Of a stretch of 64,000 nucleotides of DNA, positions 21,975-33,830 are shown piece after piece; within the stretch, counting starts at the first letter, position 1; the number at the start of each line of letters is the position of its first letter. Made by a program: the position numbers and the translations under genes. The stretch lies in the NCBI RefSeq assembly GCF_921293095.1, contig NC_060246.1, forward strand, positions 108,790,941 to 108,854,940. Direction: 5' to 3'. The notes below the pieces were generated by a model. The model was not told the DNA's origin. It searched no databases and saw only the letters and a list, made by a program, of their open reading frames with translations. This DNA is from Ischnura elegans. Taxonomy: Eukaryota; Arthropoda; Insecta; Odonata; Coenagrionidae.

Positions 21975-22623
21975 AATAAATCTCATTGGGTGCATTTTTC
22001 TGTTCATAGTTCAACTTTAAGTTACTGGTATGCTTAAGGTATCTCAATATATGTTTAACATCGTTGCAGTCCTTCTTTGTTGGGTCATTACACTTTTGAC
22101 TGATTTTACACACAGCATAACACAAATCAGGTCTGCTAGATCCAGATAGGTACAACAAATTACCAACTGCCTTGTGATACAGATATTGGTCACACTCATT
22201 ACTATCTTCTTCTGACTCTCCCCTCCCATTTACTTCCAGGGGTGACACACGACCTTTGCAATCTGACATACCATATTCACACAGAATTTGCTATAAATAA
22301 TATTATAATATTTTACATAATATTTACACCATATGGTGTTTATCAATAATAATTTCTCCATCATTAGGTTTCACAACATGCATGGATAACATCTGGTACA
22401 TATTACCCAATGCTCTGACTTCCAATACACTACATAATTGTTGTTTGGCCCACTCAACTTTACATTTCTTTCCTCACAATGCCAAATCATCTACATATAC
22501 TCCTATTATGAGTTTCTTCTCCTCATCACAATGCACACATGGATCACTTGTAAGTCTCTTTAAGTTTTAGGTCACAAAGTATCTTATCAATATGTTCATA
22601 CCACTCTCTCCCACTTTGTTTAA

Positions 22624-25098
22624 CCCTCCAGCAGGCGCGCCATATTCTCTGACACTAGCGGGCGCGCGTGGCACTCAGTGCAACACTTGGTTTTTCGCTG
22701 ATATTAATTACAAAAAATCGAATTAAGAAGCGCATATTCATTACCTTGTTTTTTAATAGAACTTTACATAGTTTAGACGTACAGTACAGATTTTTAAGCA
22801 CTTTTATAATTAAAACTTTTTATCACATTTTTTTTATGCAATGCCAAAAACTCAGTTTTTATGTCTTAAGGTTTTTAACGTCATTTATGCACACTTTTTT
22901 CAGGTAGTAACTGTTTAACAGTGCTTTCGAATAGAAAATTTATTGCACCTCCCACATTTGATTTTCGTTGATATGTTCTTTGCACGGCCACACAATACGC
23001 ACTTTCCGCGTTTCTTACTTGCTGTCTCGCTCACCTCTTCAACTTGCAAGTCTTCACTTCGATAACTTGGCAAGAATATTTTAATGCCAGCTGGTAGAGA
23101 TAATATGTTTGACCTGTTTTTCAAGTGTGCGTTCATCAATATGTATGATAAAGTTTTCAGGAATGTCCTCCTGCAATGTTCATTTGTAGGATTGTTTGCC
23201 CTTTATAATATGTGAGCATTGATTCCTGCGATGCCCAAAAATCTATAAAATAAAACTAATGGCCACCTTTTCGTAAATCTGGGCACAGAATACATACAAC
23301 CGTTGTCAACCGTGTCGACACCTGTTTTCGTTGCATCGTAATCTATTATAAGACATGGTTTATTTGAACCTTCATCTGTGATCCCCTCATCATGCATTGT
23401 TGAAAGCAACAACACCGCCTTGTTCTTCTTTGTAACATATGACAGTAGGGTAATGTCTTTCTGAAACCCGTAGAGAGATGACCCTACAGCGCGCGTCTTG
23501 TTTGGCAAAAATTCAGGCAGAAAATCTCTTTTATTTTTTTTCAGCGTGCCAATGGTTGTAATGTTTTTTCTGAGGAGATGCTTGGCAAGCGGATAACTAG
23601 TATACGTCTACTGGTGAGTTTGACACTAAATATGGACCGTTCATCTGCTTCCCGCAATACACTTCGAGATTACTGGTGAAGAATGTTTTGGCATCACACA
23701 TAGAATAAAACTTTATCCCATATTTCGCGGGTTTGCTCGGTATATATTGAATGAAACTTCAACGGCATCTGTATGTTTGCAGCATTTCGTCAATTGTCAC
23801 AAATTCACTCATTTTATATATTTTTTGACAAATTCCTATGAACGAGTTTATTATTGTTCGGATTGCAGCTAATTTATCTGTTTGTTTTCGGAAATCCCTA
23901 CTTGCTCTGTCGTCAAATCTTACTGATCGTACAATAAACAAAAATCGCTTGTAACTCATAGCTGCCCTTAGAATTTGCATTCCTGATCTATCTTCAATAC
24001 GCAAGTCTAAAGAATTAGCATGAAAACCTTTTTTCATGCCAATTAGAAAAAGTATTTTCAGCACAGCCATAAATTCTGTTCTTGTCGTTTCCTTACAATC
24101 CCTTTCCCTTGAATAGTGGACAAGAGCAATTTTATTTTGAATGTACTCGTTTATTTGCATCACAATTTCATCAATCATGTCTATATCTATACATTCTCGA
24201 AAAGCCGCAGCCTTATCAGGAGTATTTCTTGCACAGAGTTTTGTCCTTGGTAGGGTTTTCATAATGTTTTTGCGCTTGATCTTTGTAGCACCGCAAAAAG
24301 AAGTTTTTTTTCACTAGCAAGATTTATCAACTTTTCCAAAAAAATGATTATTCTCACCATCAATATCACAATCTTCAGCAGTTGTAGGTTCTTTCACGTC
24401 ACCATCAGACGGAGCTTCATCAGAGTCTCTGCCGTTATCACGAGGGGAAATATTTTCCTCCTCATCTGTGTCATCGCTTTCCTCAACGCCGACTTCCTGT
24501 TCCTCGTCCGACAGCTCTTGTAGTACACTCAGATAGTCTTCTTCGGTAATGAATCTTCGTGCCCTAAGCAGTGTGATAATTAGCTTTTGAATTTTTCTAC
24601 ATCGAAATCCCATAAAAGGACAGCAAAATATCCTATGGAAATCATTCCTAAAATGTATTCACATTATAGGGCTCACGTTGGAGAAAATGCCACAGGTCAA
24701 TTTCTCTCCACAAGCAGCTGCTTGTACACACCATACACTTAGCTGTTAGCTCAACCTGATTCAGAGAAGGAATGGTGAAAACTCTTGTGTTCCCACCAAC
24801 TCACCTCACGCTACATCGTACAGAAATAAACAATGTTGATCAATAATTGCCACTACGGGATAGTATTACATCACCAGGCGCGCGTTGCACAGAGTGCAAC
24901 TAAGACGACCAGTTCATCTACTCATTCGTTTTATTTCGAAATTCGAGAAGCTAGGCGCTTGAATCAATAACAGAAATCTTCATAGTGATACAAAGAAGGA
25001 ATAATTGGTGCGTTTGTTAACTGACCAACTACTATTAATAACGTGAGACCGAAACGGCACAATGTTGCACTTTGTGCCACAGCGCGCCCGCTGGAGGG
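22624..25098 (-). mobile_element. piggyBac element 3 with complete ends, 2475 bp
   Basis: TTAA duplications at 22620-22623 and 25099-25102 enclose inverted ends CCCTCCAGCAGGCGCGC and CCCTCCAGCGGGCGCGC (16 of 17 identical). The length is very close to canonical piggyBac. It sits inside the copia fossil, cutting its RT region, and so is younger than that fossil. The minus strand holds the whole transposase in order but in several frames. Confidence 0.9.
22915..24613 (-). pseudogene. piggyBac transposase of element 3, broken
   Basis: Reading leftwards, 24314-24613 is the acidic N-terminal region (runs of E, D and S). 23759-24262 is the start of the transposase domain: FMAVLKILFLIGMKKGFHAN, SYKRFLFIVRSVRFDD and FVTIDEMLQTYRCR, where the aspartate before EMLQ sits at the first catalytic position. 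23203-23508 covers the part around the third catalytic block (TGVDTVDNGC). 22915-23139 is the C-terminal cysteine-rich finger (CVLCGRAK...CGRCNKFSIRKHC). The pieces lie in different frames, with a gap near the second catalytic aspartate, so at least three breaks inactivate it. Confidence 0.85.
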
Positions 25099-26276
25099 TT
25101 AAGACCATAGATACTGTTATTTAGTTTACAGACATAATTTTGACCTCCCTCCTCAAAGTATTTAGGTTGTTTCATGTATATTTCCTCATGCAATGGACTG
25201 TTCAGATATGCTGAGAGAACATCCACATGCTCTTGAACCCATCCGTTTTCCACTGCTAAAGCCATTAACAACCTAATGCTTTTATGTTTAATCACAGGGG
25301 AATAAGTCTCTTTGAAATCTATACCAGGTATTTGTGAGAAACCTTGAGCTACTTACCGAGCTTTATATCATTCAACAGTACCGTCTGGCTTTTGCTTAAC
25401 CTTCAAAACCCATTTACAACCTAGAACATTCTTACCTGCGGGTTTCTTCACAATTTCATAGGTACCCTTCCTCTTGAGATTTACCAGTTCCTCCATCATA
25501 GCAGCTCGCCAGTGTCCAGCTTCCCCTCCACTCAACACCTCTTCCACGCTGCTAGGCTCCATGCTGCTGGGCTCGAAGCATGGCAGGATGTTGCTGAATA
25601 TTGTCATTTTGCAACAGGGACAATGCACTGGTTTTGGGATTCTGCTACTATGCCAGAGAGTCACTTCAGGTTGCTGTACGTCTACTTGTTCTATTTCATC
25701 ATTCTCCCATTCTATTAGCTCACCATGTTCCCTTTCTACTCCCACCAGATTCACTTCCTCAGACTCATTCTCTTCTAAACCTTCTTCCCACTCAAAAGTC
25801 CTCATCATACAGACCATCTACTCTGATTCGACCCTTCGCTTCCTCTCTCTTCTGGTCCCTTACATTTTCTTTAAATGGAAACTGGTTTTCCTCAAATACC
25901 ACATTACGTCCAATTACCACCTTTTTCTTTTTCAAGTGCCACTTTTTTGCAATCCTCAATGCAATAGCTTCCACACCGTCATCAGGATCTTCTGATGTGG
26001 TCTCGCTTTCACTTACCGCCACTGCCCCTCTCAATTCCTCTTAGCAGTCTAGCAAATACAGTCCACCTGACTCATGAGCAGTAAACAGAGGTTCGCCATC
26101 ATCGGAGCCGATAGCGCAGTTCTTATCAAATGTAACTCTAATTCCATTATCAGTTAGGCGCTTCACAGAGATCAGGTTGCACTCTACTTCGGGTACATAA
26201 AGCACTCTGGTCAATCCAAATGTCCAGCCTCCACATGCTTCCGTCAAATTGACGTTGACAGTTCCAACTCCTTTAA

Positions 26277-27375
26277 CCCCTCAAGCGCGGCGGGCATTTA
26301 ATTAAATCCCATCTCAGCAGCCAAATGAGATTTAAATGACTTCACCTTTTTGGCATACTATCATTCAATAATTTACATCTTTCATAATATACGATCAGTA
26401 TCGTTGAAAATTTTTGTAAACTTGCGTAATATAATGCGCTACTATATAATAATTTTTCGAGAGATTTGAAAAAATATTTATTGTTTTATATATCTCCTTT
26501 TATGAACTAATGAATAAATTTTCAATTTTGAAAGATTTTTATTTGGTTTCGAATAAGCTACGAAATCTCTAACATTTCATGCATTTAAAAAATACAATTA
26601 CATGATGTAATTTAGTTATTTGGGGTTGAAAATTTCATAACAGATTGGATACTTTCGATAGGATTACCCGCTTCGCCTACTATTATATTAATAATAAGTG
26701 AATATTCAAATGATTTACCTTAGAAAATCTGCTTTGTGTGACATGATTTGAAGCAATCCAAACATAATCCCACGGCACATTTTTCACACCAGTACATGCA
26801 GTCTCTTCATTTCCCATATTAGGCACAAACTGCACACCTCTTTTGAGACTTTGATTTCTTCCCAGCTGCAGGAATTGTCTTTAGGTAATGTATTTCTACG
26901 AGTCTTGATTCTAAATTGTGTATTGAATGACGGCCATGTCCAAACAGTTTGTATGACGTTGGATATTTCAAAAATATTACCTCGACCAATGACACGCGAA
27001 ATGATAAGTCAAATTTTTATACGTGTTTTTCCTATGAACAACATATCAATTTAGGACTGCCGCATTCAATAGTCTCCTAAATAACTTCATACACCACTTG
27101 TAATGGCTTTTTCTTTCCATTAGGTACGAATGCAATAACAGGTCCTTGAAATTCACCCCACCAATGAATTTATTATAACCTAACACACAAACAGACTTCC
27201 GAGTCTCTTTTTTGCCTTTCAATACTATTCCCATTTGGTAGGATCCCCAATTATAAAAAAAATGCCACACACAGGAAGTACACCTGATGAGAATTTCAAC
27301 ACACTGCCTGAAAGCACACCACATAGCATGAATGACTCTGGTGGACTGAAGCTCGTGGTTTAGAAGCTCCCTCAA
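26277..27375 (-). pseudogene. piggyBac-like element 4, C-terminal fragment
   Basis: TTAA at 26273-26276 is followed by a terminal CCCCTCAAGCGCGGCGGGC. The minus frame 27046-27375 contains GYNKFIGGVNFKDLLLHSYL and KWCMKLFRRLLNAAVLN. This is the block after the second catalytic region of piggyBac, with the GVD aspartate replaced by asparagine. The other terminus and the N-terminal two thirds are missing; beyond about 27376 the sequence is unrelated. A dead fragment of a family different from element 3. Confidence 0.7.
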
Positions 27376-27557
27376 GAGACGAGAAAATATCTCAAAGGGG
27401 CCCTGGTATACGCTGACTGTTTAGATGGAATCTTATCTTCGTTGATTACTGTCCAGAAAAAAAAATAAAAATATAAATGCAGAGTGAAGCACATGGCCCC
27501 TTCGCTTAGGACGCTAAGGACTAACGAGGCGGACCAAACACACTTGGGGCTCGAATT

Positions 27558-28766
27558 GCTTAAGCAACTTTTTTGAATCATTTCCACCAGCATTACCTTT
27601 ATTGATTTTTCTAAGTTAGTGACGTGCGTTGTCACAGACCGCTAATGGAATTCAATTGCAAATTTACAGAAATTAATAATAGTAATGTTAAATTTTAAGA
27701 GTGGGATGTCCTTGTTTTACAAAAATATGAAGCTAACGAGAATTATAGTTATTTTGAAAGATTAATTTTTGAAAATATCTATATTTTTAGAAACGCAGCG
27801 GTCTCTCACACCGCACGTCACCGGTTAAGGGTTAATGGAAATATTTTTCACCTAGAATTGCATTACTTTTAGTGGTTACATATAGGTTGACAATTTTGCA
27901 GTACATTTATGCTGGCCAAAATCAGTGATTGGTCAAGATTAACACATTCAGCGCGGAGCACGTCATTTGACGTGCTATCGGTTGTGACGGGAGTCCTTTC
28001 TCCGCCTCCGTACGTAACTAATATCCACTCCTGAGTTTTTCGATCGTGTGTGTGGCCTTCAGCAAGGTTCCCTCTTTCGAACCGTGCTAAGAGCTCTGCC
28101 CGACATTAATTTACAGCCTACCTGTGAAATCCAGCGAGTCTTTATAACAGCTGAGCAACTGATTACAGATTTTCCTCTAAATAGAAACTTCAAGCGACTC
28201 GTTGGTGACGATGCAAAGCATTATACACATAGGTACTTATTCCTCGTGGCAGAGAGAAAAATATCTGTTGAAAATCGAATGTGTGACCCACCTGTCAGCA
28301 GCGATGCATGCTAACCACTACACCACTGTGCCAGTTAGGGATATAAGGAGTAGATACCAATTTAAAGTCTAAGTATATAGAAAAACTTGTGAATGATTTT
28401 CAAGTTATGAATGTATGGTGTTATTTCTCCTCATAATATAGAACACCCAAGAATGAAATTATTATTCTTATGCATAAATGCCTAGATGAATACTCTAAAA
28501 CGATGGAACAATAAGAACATTTACGGAAGTGCTGACAGTTAAGCCTACATTTTCTCATTACGTTGGATGGTTGTTAGGCTGGCTGTAGGAAACCCATAAG
28601 AAAAGGCCAACCTGCTTGCTTATATGCACCTTCCTTATTTTTTCCTTTCACCTTATCTTAATGACTTGTAATGTACTGGCTGGGCTGACTTTATTTAGGT
28701 CATTTTGAAACTAGGAGAACATTCCAACTTTTCCAAATCCTGAAAAATAAGTGATTGGGACATGTT
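27558..28766 (+). repeat. 1.2-kb direct duplication, copy 2
   Basis: Same composition as 19742-20950, including the right end of piggyBac-like element 2 (ending at 27831), its flank and CCCAG-ended element A. Few differences are visible, for example GCATTGTCACAG against GCGTTGTCACAG. The duplication is much younger than the elements in it. Confidence 0.85.
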
Positions 28767-29984
28767 GACACACACATGGCGTCTTGCAGCATCCAACTCT
28801 GGGGGTTACAGCAAATTAAAGAAGTAAATCCAAGTGCAATGGTCATGCTACACTAAAAAGAGTAACCAGAGTAGGTAATGCTGAAATTATATCAAATACG
28901 AAGGTAATCATAAAAGTGAACTGAAATCCCTTCCCAAAGTCTGAAGTGTAGATGTACTTTGAAATGTAAGTGGTCCCCCAAATAGGTGACCGGAATTGAT
29001 TCTTCACTGATCGTCTGACTTTTAATGGCCAAATGATCCATATAATTCCATGGTAGCACCATAGTGCCCAGTCTTTAATATCGGTTAGAGGTTTTCAATA
29101 CTTTCATTTTTATTATTTTTTGTTTTTGTAGGTTACCAATTGGTCCCCAAGCTCAGATTTAGAGTTAATCCATTTCTTTATTTTTGCATTCATTGATGGT
29201 GCACAAGCGATCTACAATCCCCACTGAATGTAATACTCTCATCTAGTGGCCATACAATAGGAATCTGCTCAGCTGGCAGTAGCTGGAGCACAAATGCTCA
29301 TCTCCGAGTCTAGTAGTGGGTTGTGTGACTTTGTCAGCAGAATGGAAACTCTGCCTAGCAGAGACCCACCACATGCTTTTGTATCCCTCTTGGAGTACCT
29401 ACTTTACAGGAATTAAGATTGGGCAGTTCAAAGTTTTATTAATGCTTCTCAATTTCAGAATTATTGGTTCAAGGATTTTCTTTGGGAATTAATATTAGAA
29501 AAATTTTCAACTTCGGTATTAAGGGTTTACATTATTGATTGATTTCTGTTCATTTTTATACTTTCATAGATGCTGGCAATGTCAAGGAAAAACTTATAAT
29601 TTCAATGGAGATATACTGTGAGTAGTTGCTTGCGGTATGTACAAGTTTCAAGCCTTTTGCATAATATCCCATTAAGCGGTAAGGATATTTTTAATGCACT
29701 TCCATTTTCTTTTATCTTGGAGCATATGCTAGGTTTTCATGAGATATAATAGGTCTCTGGACAAAATTTTAATATCCCGTCAAATATTAACTAAAAATCG
29801 TAAACTGTCGTATAATTGTCATGAAGGCCTCTTAAACGCACTTATTTCACATATTTTCTGGCGAATTTACAAAAGAAATGACCGAAACCGTTCCAAAAAC
29901 ACACCCACTTCAAAACGTAATTCCATTGGCCAGCCGGAAAGTGACGACAGCTCATGCAATCAAGTGGGAAATCCAGTGGTTACC
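28767..29984. other. Intergenic DNA, nothing recognised
   Basis: No coding similarity, RNA gene or terminal repeat was recognised here. Open frames are short. Confidence 0.4.
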
Positions 29985-30480
29985 AATGCATGCATGAGGC
30001 ACAGAGCTCAGGGAAACATGTCTTAGTAATCACCTATTAAAACTGGCTAAGGTTGGAAAGTTTTCTTCGTTTGATAAGGTATTAATAATCCTTATTTAAG
30101 CAAACGCTAACAGCTAGCAGGGTACTCGACTACCTGCTAGCATCCTGCATCGTATCAGCGCTCAAAGCCTCGCCCCAAGGTCACCTCACTTGCGGCAGCG
30201 GGAACCAGAATGACGTTACATGGAGATTTCCCAGCATTCATACTTTTCTCATCGTGTTTTCGCGTGCTTAAAAATTTTCACTTTTCATTTAATCGCAAAA
30301 AATAGATATCGTCATTTAAAAATCTAAAAGCGTGAAATACATACTCCAGGAGTAATAATCTTTCAAATTAAGCAATAAAAAATAATAGGAAACCACCCTA
30401 TTATTTTGCAGAGAATATAATAAAAATTTTCAGTTATTTAATTTTAATTAATGCATCTAGATTTTTTCCCTACACATAAG
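29985..30480 (+). repeat. Dispersed repeat, copy 1 (about 440-500 bp)
   Basis: It opens GCATGAGGCACAGAGCTCAG, contains GGAACCAGAATGACGT and AGGAGTAATAAT, and ends near AATTAATGCATCTAGATTTT. Copies recur at 31478-31720 (partial) and 33040-33475. It carries no protein and has no obvious tRNA boxes. The class is unknown. Confidence 0.7.
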
Positions 30481-30485
30481 ATATA

Positions 30486-30976
30486 CAGTAGATTCCGGTT
30501 AATTGGGACGTATCGGGACTTGTGCACTTTACCCAATTAGGCAAACTATCTTGTATATGGGCATAAACAAACGTTGAAATGATAGTAAGAAGACTAAAGA
30601 ATGTTTATAATTCAACATAAGTTTATTAAACTATTAATTTGATTAATAAATCAGCGAGTTTAGTTAATTTATTATCATTTTTAAGAATAATAACAATTTT
30701 GCTAAAAATATTTTTCAGAGCGTCAGGCCACTCTAAATGAATGTCTTTTTAAAGAAAAGTCCTATCCTCTTGCGGATAGTATAACAACAAGAGCTTTCAA
30801 AATAAGGCAAGAATAGGAACATTTGTGAAAAATAAGAGTAAATCAAAGGGGGAAAATAAAAAATATAGTATTCTGAAAACAAAAATGTTTAATTTTGTCA
30901 CAAGTATGTAGTCTATATGGCTGACTTATGGCCCAACAAACCGGCATGCTGTCCCAATTAAGTGGAGATTCCTCTG
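30486..30976. mobile_element. pogo/Tigger-like MITE
   Basis: The left terminus CAGTAGATTCCGGTTAATTG and the right terminus, inverted, CAGAGGAATCTCCACTTAAT share the CAGTAGA.TC..GTTAATTGG pattern of the pogo branch of Tc1/mariner. A TA dinucleotide precedes the left end, as expected. The 491-bp interior is AT-rich with no transposase. Confidence 0.65.
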
Positions 30977-31019
30977 GGATATTCTCTAGTCCTTAGAATA
31001 CATGCTCTGAATCGGTTTG

Positions 31020-31475
31020 TGGCCACTTCACTCTTGTTTTCATTTTCCCCTCGGTTCCTGTTGATTTCAATCCTCTTTTGATTGCACTCTCTCGCTACAT
31101 GACAACGGTTGCCACAGGCATAGCACCTATAGGATTGTCACAGTTTCTGGCAACGTGTCCCCATTTTCCGCATTCAAAGCACTTGGAATCACTTGCGTTT
31201 ATCATCTCATTTCCGTTCACGCCATTTCTTCGCATCTTACCGTTTCCTCCGTGGTGGTTTTTCTTCTCGCCTCTGTTATCAGGCTGATTTCTGGCCTTTC
31301 GTCGATGTCAATGCTGTTGGACCTTCCTCTCTCTCTTTCTGATCATTTACTCTCTGAACCATCTCCTCTTCTACAAGTAACCTTGCTTTCACAGCTCTAG
31401 TTGTAAGGTTCCCTTCCTGTTGCATCGAACGGATTAGCCCATCATATTTACTAAGAGGCAATCCCATTCCAAGAG
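31020..31475 (-). mobile_element. Ty1/copia gag fossil fragment
   Basis: The minus strand encodes a copia-type Gag portion (31279-31467, with the KYDGLIRSM and VKARLLVEEE blocks) followed by retroviral-type zinc-knuckle sequence (around 31090-31190). It is short, broken and flanked by unrelated repeats, with no LTR visible. It may derive from the same family as the fossil at 21975-26272, but the parts do not overlap, so this cannot be tested here. Confidence 0.6.
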
Positions 31476-31477
31476 GA

Positions 31478-31720
31478 AGATCAAAGCAATTTGCTTCACC
31501 TCACTTTGCAGCAGCGGGAACCAGAATGACGTCACGCGGCGTTTTCCCAGCATTCATACTTAGCCGTAGTGTTTTCGCGCACTTGAAATTTTTCACTTTT
31601 CATTTTATCATGAAAAATAGATATCATCGTTTAAAAATCTAAAAGTGTGAAATTCGTACTCCATGAGTAATAATCTCTCGATTTAGGCAATGAAAAAATA
31701 ATAGGAAACCACCCTATCAT
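31478..31720 (+). repeat. Dispersed repeat, copy 2 (partial)
   Basis: It corresponds to the second half of the 440-bp repeat from the CACCTCACTT(T/G)GCAGCAG word to AGGAAACCACCCTAT. It is joined directly to the copia gag fossil. Confidence 0.65.
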
Positions 31721-33039
31721 ACAGTGGGCCTGTTTCAGGACAATATTCTTCTTATCTCCTGCATACAATCGATGATGTTTCCATGGGTCCCTGAGTCAGT
31801 TGCCTTTGCCCATCCAAAAAAACCTGCCAAATAAATGGAAATTTGTCTCACAGAGTAGATGCAACCGTTGCCATTTATCCTTTCTAAGTAGAGGTGATTT
31901 AAACTGTTCATTTTGATGAGCCATTCATTCACTTTCAACCTGTTCAATAAAAAGAACTGTTCAAAATCTCTGTTCATAGCGAACAGTCATGGTATTCAGG
32001 TAGAAAATACTGTTTATCATGCGTTTAGAGTAAATGAAAGCTAAGTGTGGTGTGTTATGGTCTGTGCAGCTGGTCCTAATATTTTCAAGCAAATTCTGTC
32101 CTGGGACTTTCCTTGGTTATTCGTGTGCAGGACAATAACTGCTCTCCACTCGTAGAATAAGCCAGAATTAATATTTATCTACTCAGCGTCTGATATTATT
32201 TGTGCATTCAGCTCGAGAAAAGTTTTTAATTGCTGCTCTTATGAGCAATTTAGACATTCGTACGCAGCTAACTGTTCTTTATAAATATTTTTACTACAAA
32301 CGTCATATGTGAATCTCTTTTTTAGACTCCTCGGTAAGATATTGCTTTTTATCTCCTCGTGTCGGCCTGTGTCTGGTATCTACCCATTCTAATTATGCAA
32401 TTAAATGTCAATAATAGCATGCATGTAATGGTGAGAAATGACCAGTTTCATTGCTAAATTAGTGCATTTGGTTGAATGTAAAAATATAGTGGAATATGTT
32501 ACACCCATGGAATTCTGTAACATATTGAAATATTAAATATGGAAAACAAAGGAAGATTTAATGCTTAGAGGTGTATTTATGTGCAATTAAGCTAAGTGGT
32601 CACAACATAACACATAAAAAGTCGCAACATGAATAACTTAGAGTCATCAAATATAATCGCCATAGATAATATATTTTTTCCCTTCTTTCGAAAATAGTAG
32701 GAATATGCCTCTGTAGACTTTCTCTGGAAAAGTACGAATTCCTTCCTATTCATTGTCAAATTATACTGCAAACAGAGATTTATCACTCCAAAAATTTGTA
32801 ATAGATCCTTCATTAAAGAAAAGGAAAGGCATTGATTGTGATTCGTTACCCACCATTGGTGTATTCATAACATACAAATTATTTGGTTTTAGAAATACCG
32901 GTTTAGACGAATGGTAATGGTCAATTTTATCCTCATATGAAAAAGGCCAGATTGGCGCCCATGCGATGGCACTCCACGTGACTTCACAGGGACCTAGTTT
33001 CTATACGAGTAGATAGGAGTTTTACATCGTCTGAGGTTA
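31721..33039. other. Intergenic, nothing recognised
   Basis: AT-rich DNA. A minus frame of 80 codons at 31735-31977 has no recognisable motif. No repeats or RNA genes were seen. Confidence 0.4.
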
Positions 33040-33475
33040 CAAATGCATTCATGAGGCACAGAGCTCAGGGAAACATGTTTTAATAATCACCTATTAATAC
33101 TGGCTAAGGACGGAAAGTTTTCTTTGTTTGATAAGGTATTAATAATCCTTATTTAAGCCAAGCGCTACCAACTAGCATGATACTCTGCCACCTGCTAGTA
33201 TCCTGCATCATATCAGCGCTCAGAGCCTCGCCCCAAGGTCACCTCAATTGGGGCAGCGGGAACCAGAATGACGTCACACAGAGATTTCCCGGCATTCATA
33301 CTTACCCGTCGTGTTTTCGTGCGCTTGAAATTTTTCACTTTTCATTTGATCGCAAAAAATAGATATCGTCATTCAAAAATCTAGAAGCGTGAAATGCGTA
33401 CTCCAGGAGTAATAATTTTTCGCTCTGAGCAATAAAAATATCATAGGAAACCACCCTATTACTGTGCAAAGAATT
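33040..33475 (+). repeat. Dispersed repeat, copy 3
   Basis: Close to copy 1 from GCATTCATGAGGCACAGAGC to ACCACCCTATTA. Compared with copy 1, about 300 bp of unrelated DNA (33476-33770) separates it from its terminal AATTAATGCATCTAAATTTT part at 33771-33830, so something was inserted here. Confidence 0.65.
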
Positions 33476-33830
33476 ATTTTAGGAATTACACAATTACTCA
33501 AGGATGATCCAATTTTGCAGCACAGCAAATGTTTACCAAAATCCTCGTTAAACATTAAGAGAAACTTTTCCTATGGTGGAATAAATCAATCTTCTCTGCC
33601 ACCCCTGACCATCATTCCATCAGAATATAGTGCTGTTATTGATATAAACCTTAAAATAACATATCTGCCACTCAACTGTAACATTCTCTATCTTAACTCT
33701 TTTCCTGCAAGCCCATTTCGGGATGTGCGAAGACTGCCAAGGCTATTTTCCGGAATTTGCAACATTTCAGATTTTTAAAATTTTCTATTACTTAATTTTA
33801 ATTAATGCATCTAAATTTTTTCCCAATACT

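Larger units (their letters stand above)
21975..26272 (-). mobile_element. Ty1/copia retrotransposon fossil, partial
   Basis: Minus-strand pieces in the expected order from high to low coordinate are: the region before integrase (about 26041-26247), a linker, the RT beginning (about 25368-25817), the central RT (25035-25295) and the RT/RNase H junction (about 21943-22269). No LTRs, gag or complete integrase were seen. It is broken in many places and old, and an entire piggyBac (22624-25098) sits inside it. The left border abuts element B; the right border abuts another piggyBac fragment. Confidence 0.75.

Noticed and set aside
25474-26044. Plus-strand 173- and 147-codon frames
   Set aside because: They are antisense to the copia fossil and have no motif.
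19742-28766. Reading the 1.2-kb direct repeats as LTRs of the copia element
   Set aside because: They contain a piggyBac end with its TTAA flank plus another TIR element, have no TG..CA borders, and continue across element boundaries.
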